Shown here piece after piece: positions 59,330 to 64,000 of a stretch of DNA of 64,000 nucleotides. This DNA comes from Panax quinquefolius. Lineage: Eukaryota; Streptophyta; Magnoliopsida; Apiales; Araliaceae. A program made the position numbers and the translations under genes. Within the stretch, counting starts at the first letter, position 1, and the number at the start of each line of letters is the position of its first letter. The stretch spans positions 5,522,237-5,586,236 of the forward strand of contig CM035168.1 of the NCBI GenBank assembly GCA_020205615.1, given 5' to 3'. The notes beneath the pieces were generated by a model, which was not told the DNA's origin, did not search any database, and saw only the letters and a program-made list of their open reading frames with translations.

Positions 59330-60321
59330 TTCAACATAATAATATTAATATTTTGTAATATTATTAATACTAATATTAATATTTTATAATATTATTATTA
59401 ATAATATTTATATTAATAATATTAATATTAATAATTGTAATAACTGATATGAATATTAATATTAGTATTACTAGTATTTATATTAATATAAATATTTTTA
59501 ATATTAATAATATTACTAACTAATATTAATCCAACTATGTTTCCAATAATTTACTCCCTCCGTATCTAATAGAACCTAATACATAAGTAAATTAGGTATG
59601 GATGGAGTAAATTATTAGAACTACATAGTTGGATTAATATTAGTTGGTAATATTATTAATACTAGTTGATAGCCCATGCAATGCACGGGCTAGTTTGAAT
59701 AATGGATTTAATAAATTGTCCGATATTCATGTCAAAAAAGAGCTCTAAGTACACAATTCAATTAATTACTCAACTTAGAGGGACATAAATGTCATTTAGT
59801 TTTCTTTAAAATTATGTAAATTAGTTGAATTATCGTAGCATAAAATTAAGAGTGACAAATTCAATCAACAACATTCATAAAACAATACAATTGGAAACAA
59901 CAATCAACCCAATAAATATAAATCAATTAAGAAGTAAAACTATGTATAATTCAATAATTAGTTTTATCCGTAATTGCCTTCGCTAATCTGCTCTAATTTT
60001 TAGAAGCATTCCACATTTTGAGACCCCCGTGACGGCGATTCTTCCAAATTGAGCTGACCATAGCCTGCATTTAGAAGTATAAAGTCCGTTCTTCACGATT
60101 GAATTAAAAATTATAGGGACAATTGAAACCTTCAAAAGGAAAAAAAAACTTCCAGAATTTCAACTCACATACAACTAATCACATAGACACACTCGATCAT
60201 GTTACATATCTTCTCAATTTATGTAACCTAAGGAGATGCAGTCAGTGAGATTCAGTAGTCACCATAGGATATGTACTAATTATAATATAGTTGTCATTTT
60301 GCTGGCAAGCTAAATAGAATA
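59330..60321. repeat. Flank shared with 15,085-16,087, including foldback 59,519-59,644
   Basis: AATATT-rich DNA, then the foldback element, here with a clean CTCCCTCCGT word, then non-coding DNA. Beyond 60,321 the sequence is unique and leads to the chlorophyllase remnant. Confidence 0.8.
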
Positions 60322-60762
60322 CCAGAACTCAAGGAACTACATTCAAGGAGTATAACAACATTACCCTTAATAAACTGTTGTTATGGAATATGAATTGGTT
60401 ACAATATAATTGTCATGCTGCAGCCAGACTAACAGAATTCCAAAACTCCAGAAACTACACATCTTAGGAAGAATATGCTCCACTATTGGGTTTGGTACGC
60501 TACGCCTCACATCATATTCCTTTGGGACAAAAAATACTTAAACATGTCATGTCTTGTTTGTACGTTAGTTATCCATCATGTTTGTTTTTCCTAATCACAC
60601 AAGAGATAGACGTAGAGGCTAAAAACTGCTAAAAAATTGCAACTTAAGTACTACATGCATACATATCAGCAACTAAGCACTAACAAATTTTTATAGTTAT
60701 ATGCATTAGGTTGAAGTAATCCCATGAGCAAAAAGTATTTCAAACAATCAAAAGTAAAATCG
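60322..60762. other. Unassigned DNA next to the chlorophyllase remnant
   Basis: No coding potential is recognised on either strand. Confidence 0.4.
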
Positions 60763-61810
60763 TTAATAGGAGAGAAAGAATGCAGCCATTTCCCCCAAAC
60801 CCGACCCAATCACCAATGCAGCTATTTCAAGATCGAAAGAATGAGGAATATAAGTGAGGACTGGTGGGGAAGTTTGCTTCCCTTTGTCCATGCCATCAAC
60901 TGGATCAATGTTTATTAAGGCTGAAAATCTCAAGGATGTGAATGTTTTTTTTAGAGCAAGTGCAAATGCAACTTTTCCTCCCCTGTTATGGCCAGCAAGT
61001 CCTAGCTTGCTTAAATTTGGCCTAATATTGGAAGGAGCGATTCTTGTAGTCCTTCCGATAACCAATTCACTTTCTGCATTGCGATCTTGATTTCTTCAAT
61101 TGCATCTAGTCCGCCACGATATCTGACTTTTTAGATTCACAAATTGATATAATTTAAGAGCCAATTAGCATATGTATGCAACAATGAACAAAACTAAGGG
61201 AGATGGTAGTGTTAGTGTTGATTGAATTCAGTACACAATTGCATCAGAAGTTGTACATTTTTGCTGGAATGAAAAATTTAACAATTGAAATATCCAAACT
61301 AAACGATGAATAAATTTTCATTTCACATATAACTAACGATTTTAATGTAGCAATCTAGAATTGACACATATACACATCAAATAGAGAATTTAACCTGAGG
61401 AGCGACAACGATGAAGCCATGAGAAGCGATAAGCTGAATAAGTTGAGAATACAATGAGTTGTTAAACAGTTTTACAGGAGTGTTCTTAAATTTTAACAAC
61501 CCAAATTTGAAATACATTAATCCACTATGTCATCAATTATTAATTAGCAAGAAAAGGCATAACTTTAGTTTTTCTGGGTTATTCGTCATGGTAAGATACT
61601 AACCAAAAAGCATTATTACCCAAATCAGATCAACCATTGGGGTTAATAAGCTGCTATGAACTGGAAACTTAAAACAGAGAACATAAAAAAATACTACAAA
61701 ATTTGCATTCCATTTCCACAATTATTGAACCAAATTATTTATTTATTACCTCTTCGATAATCTGAACAACCACCCTATCTTTGACACTTCGCTTAGATTC
61801 AAAAACTCGC
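60763..61810 (-). pseudogene. Chlorophyllase-like pseudogene (CLH2-type)
   Basis: Chlorophyllase is an alpha/beta-hydrolase that removes phytol from chlorophyll. Upstream piece (61,396-61,480): NNSLYSQLIQLIASHGFIVV, then APQ and a GT donor. Downstream piece (61,135-60,763): LDAIEEIKIAMQKVNWLSEG, a frameshift, then NLSKLGLAGHNRGGKVAFAL, INIDPVDGMDKGKQTSPPVL and FDLEIAALVIGSGLGE. The family nucleophile motif GHSRGG reads GHNRGG, so the catalytic Ser is Asn. After GLGE the similarity stops and the frame ends at 60,763, so the C-terminal third with the catalytic His is missing. A possible N-terminal scrap (VFESKRSVKDRVV) lies at about 61,748-61,810. The substitution is not a homopolymer indel, so this gene looks truly dead. 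Confidence 0.8.
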
Positions 61811-62700
61811 CTTCCCAAAAATCAAATACCAAATAATAAATTAAATCAAATAAATAAACATCAAATCACGAGAACTTTAAAGGAAATTTTGAGAGAAAGT
61901 GAGTAAATTTACTTCACAACCAAAGGGCTTGGGAAAGGCTATTAATCCCGATTAGAGGGTGTTACCAATAGCAAAGAATGATTCCATTTTGGGTTTATTC
62001 TTTTTAAAGGATTTATGGGTATTTCCTAAGACGCGACGACTTTGAATGATAATTGTTACAGAGAAAGTAAGAGAGCGCGACTATGGAGACTGACGCTTAA
62101 TAGATTCAGCCATGGCGGCTTTATCGGTAGCAATTGACGGCTTTATTCGTTAAACTCAGATGAAAAAGTAGGGTAGCGGAAGGAGAAAAATTGAAAGTGG
62201 AAGAAAAAGAAGAAGAAGAAGAAGAAGAAGAAGAGTTACTTTCACTTGATTTTTCCAGAGATCGAGGGTTTTCAGAGGTGTGAAAATAGGGGTTTTATAA
62301 GATGAGAGGAAGGGAAGAGGCAGGGTGAGAAGAGATGTGTGAATGGTGATGATTTATATGGGTGAAGCGATAGAGGGAAAGAAGAGAAGAATCGCTCGAG
62401 AAGAAGAGAAAGGGTCGATCGACTACGAAGAGGAAGAGTCAGTCGATTGAAGGATGGACTCGTGTGAATTTTCTAATTGAGCGAGTTGACTCTTAATTAT
62501 TTAAGAGTTAGCTCAATAAATTTTACAATTGAAGGGTGAGTTTTGGATCGGTCTTACTGTCTTTATATATAAGGTATAGATTTATATTAATAAGAATAAT
62601 AATAATAATACTAGTGTTAATATTCATATTAGTTATTATTATTATTAATATTAATATTAATAATACTAATATAATAAAATATTATTATTAATATCTTGAA
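61811..62700. other. Unassigned region with (GAA)n
   Basis: Holds a GAA microsatellite (62,198-62,236) and purine-rich DNA. On the minus strand an ATG in a GCCGCCATGGCTGAA context lies near 62,115, but its frame stops after ten codons. Confidence 0.4.
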
Positions 62701-62707
62701 GTTTTCA

Positions 62708-62755
<48 letters not shown>

Positions 62756-62897
62756 TCTCCAGCGAACCATATGGAGCAAACTAAGAACGAACCGACTTTA
62801 ACGACGATTTTTTTCGTCGTTATAGCAGGTTCATTTTTAGTTGTCTCCCTATGGTTCACTTGAGAGACTGACTATATATATATATATATATATATAA
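62708..62897. mobile_element. Hairpin MITE inserted in (TA)n (Micron-like), copy 2
   Basis: A 123-bp core lies between (AT)n tracts at 62,711-62,750 and 62,874-62,896. The arms ACCATATGGAG/CTCCCTATGGT and AACGACGA/TCGTCGTT pair along almost the full length. Confidence 0.7.
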
Positions 62898-63172
62898 TAC
62901 TTGATAAATTAATAATCTCTCTAAAATAATATGTGTGTGTGTGTGGGGGTGGGGTTTGCAGGCTCTAAATTTTTGTTTATCCTAAAACAAATGTTAATCA
63001 TAAATGGAAAAATTACTACATGTCACGATTAGTTTATGAGATTTATAGTTTATAACATAGGGTATGTTCTTCCAACTGTCCTTAACGTAATTGAGAATTT
63101 AATTTATTTCAAACAAAGTTTATTTAAATTATAAACGCTGCTTTTAAAGTCCAAATGTAATTCTCTAAAAAT
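62898..63172. other. AT-rich spacer with a (TG)n run
   Basis: A TG run lies at 62,931-62,944. Nothing else is recognised. Confidence 0.4.
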
Positions 63173-63503
63173 TAAGGCTGTAAAATGAGCAAATGGTTCG
63201 GGCTCGATTCGTACTCGCTCGACTAAAAATTTGATTCGAGCTCGACTCGAAATATTAATGAGTCAAATATGAGCAAGTTTTAAATTTTGATAAATTACTC
63301 GAACCTCTTTAAATTATAATTTTTTATTGATACTCGAATCATATTCGTTCAAAAAGTTTAAACTGCTCGTGCTCGATTCGAAATCATGCTGGACTCGGTA
63401 ACTAAATGAGCCTCAATTAAACCTTATTTTATACTCGATAAATTTTGTGAACCAAATCTGAGAAACTCAATACTCGGCTCGACTCGGTTCGTTTACACCC
63501 TTA
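63173..63503. mobile_element. TIR element with TAAGG(C/G)TGTAAA termini
   Basis: The left end TAAGGCTGTAAAATGAGC and the right end CGAACC...GTTTACACCCTTA, read inverted, match at the tips. The interior is rich in GCTCGA/TCGAGC words. This pattern is common in small hAT-like elements of eudicots (inference). Length about 331 bp. Confidence 0.6.
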
Positions 63504-63673
63504 CTAAAAATGATGTGATGCGTTTGAATGTCTAAACGCATCAAATTTTATGACCGTAAATATCCGCTCGAAGCTAATAGACAAATAATTAGCACATTAT
63601 TTTATACTTTGATTTTGAGTTGGGACAAGCTATTTCATATCTTATAGTACTAGCTAGTGTAAAATACGGAAGT

Positions 63674-63809
63674 GGTTAGCATGAAGTTTATTTTTGGGTA
63701 AGTCGGTCAATTGGTCAATAGAGTGATGACACGCAGGCGAGACTCTATGTGTGTCAGCATTCTATTGATCAATTGACCAACTTATCAAAAAATAAATTTC
63801 ATGCTAACC
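63674..63809. mobile_element. Long-TIR MITE with GGTTAGCATGAA termini
   Basis: The two halves pair over about 55 bp (GGTTAGCATGAAGTTTATTT against its complement, then GGTCAATTGGTCAATAGA). The core is short. It is 136 bp in all. Confidence 0.8.
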
Positions 63810-64000
63810 GGATCCGTAAAATGACACGATGGTACCTACTACCACAGTCAATTTTCGAGGCAATTTTGCTGTGGAAAAATAAAAGTCTAAAAAGTGTTCA
63901 CCTAACAAAGACCTGAATGTTATGAAAGTGATTACCTACTGATGAGGGCATCTCTGTCTTCCTCTTCTTCTTTCCCCCCGTGCTTTCTTCTTCCTTCTCT
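63810..64000. other. Window end, possible edge of another gene
   Basis: The minus strand is purine-rich (GAAGAAGAAAG) with a GTAATC donor-like word near 63,942. That is too little for a call. Confidence 0.25.

Noticed and set aside
60724..61090. Plus-strand frames over the chlorophyllase remnant
   Set aside because: They are shadows. The minus strand carries the recognisable protein.
62085..62120. ATG in a strong context on the minus strand as a gene start
   Set aside because: The frame stops after ten codons, and no splice donor or homology supports an exon.
1..64000. CRISPR arrays, operons, bacterial promoters, tRNA or rRNA genes
   Set aside because: The DNA is plant nuclear. I saw no spaced-repeat array, no clover-leaf gene and no ribosomal RNA similarity.

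Overview
The window is nuclear DNA of a flowering plant, most likely a eudicot. The evidence is AT-rich sequence, GT-AG introns, Stowaway-type MITEs, Tekay/Del-type Ty3-gypsy elements, and three recognisable plant genes: a Pumilio/PUF gene, a snakin/GASA gene and a chlorophyllase remnant. I cannot name the family or species.

Layout. 1-9,040: Ty3/gypsy chromovirus-like element A, plus strand, with the left LTR cut by the window edge. 9,093-14,640: endogenous caulimovirid (pararetrovirus) copy 1, minus strand, followed by an inverted piece of its own RT (14,650-14,985) and AT-rich flank to 16,087. 16,088-16,187: a scaffold gap of exactly 100 N. 16,188-26,192: a minus-strand non-autonomous LTR element with LTRs of about 4 kb and only about 1.9 kb of internal DNA. 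26,193-30,330: intergenic DNA with MITEs and an LTR relic. 30,599-37,034: PUF gene, five exons, plus strand. 37,035-41,430: AT-rich intergenic DNA. 41,550-42,475: snakin/GASA gene, minus strand. 43,482-53,760: gypsy element B. 53,761-58,870: pararetrovirus copy 2 and its flank to 60,321. 60,763-61,810: chlorophyllase-like pseudogene, minus strand. 61,811-64,000: MITEs and microsatellites.

The main structural point is that 1-16,087 and about 44,715-60,321 are the same gypsy LTR-pararetrovirus-flank block, colinear, with one difference of about 580 bp at the LTR/virus junction. Gypsy A and B are therefore one insertion present twice (segmental duplication or an uncollapsed haplotype), not two transpositions. 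The two copies differ again and again by the same short motif swaps (for example CTG against TCG), and the real genes carry single-base frameshifts. This points to systematic consensus error, so every frameshift-based pseudogene call here is provisional.

The host genes do not form a pathway. I found no clearly new biological system. The most interesting biology is the non-autonomous LTR family that parallels the gypsy element, a possible 5'-leader intron in the gypsy element, and a pararetrovirus copy that begins at its tRNA primer site fused to an antisense RT fragment.
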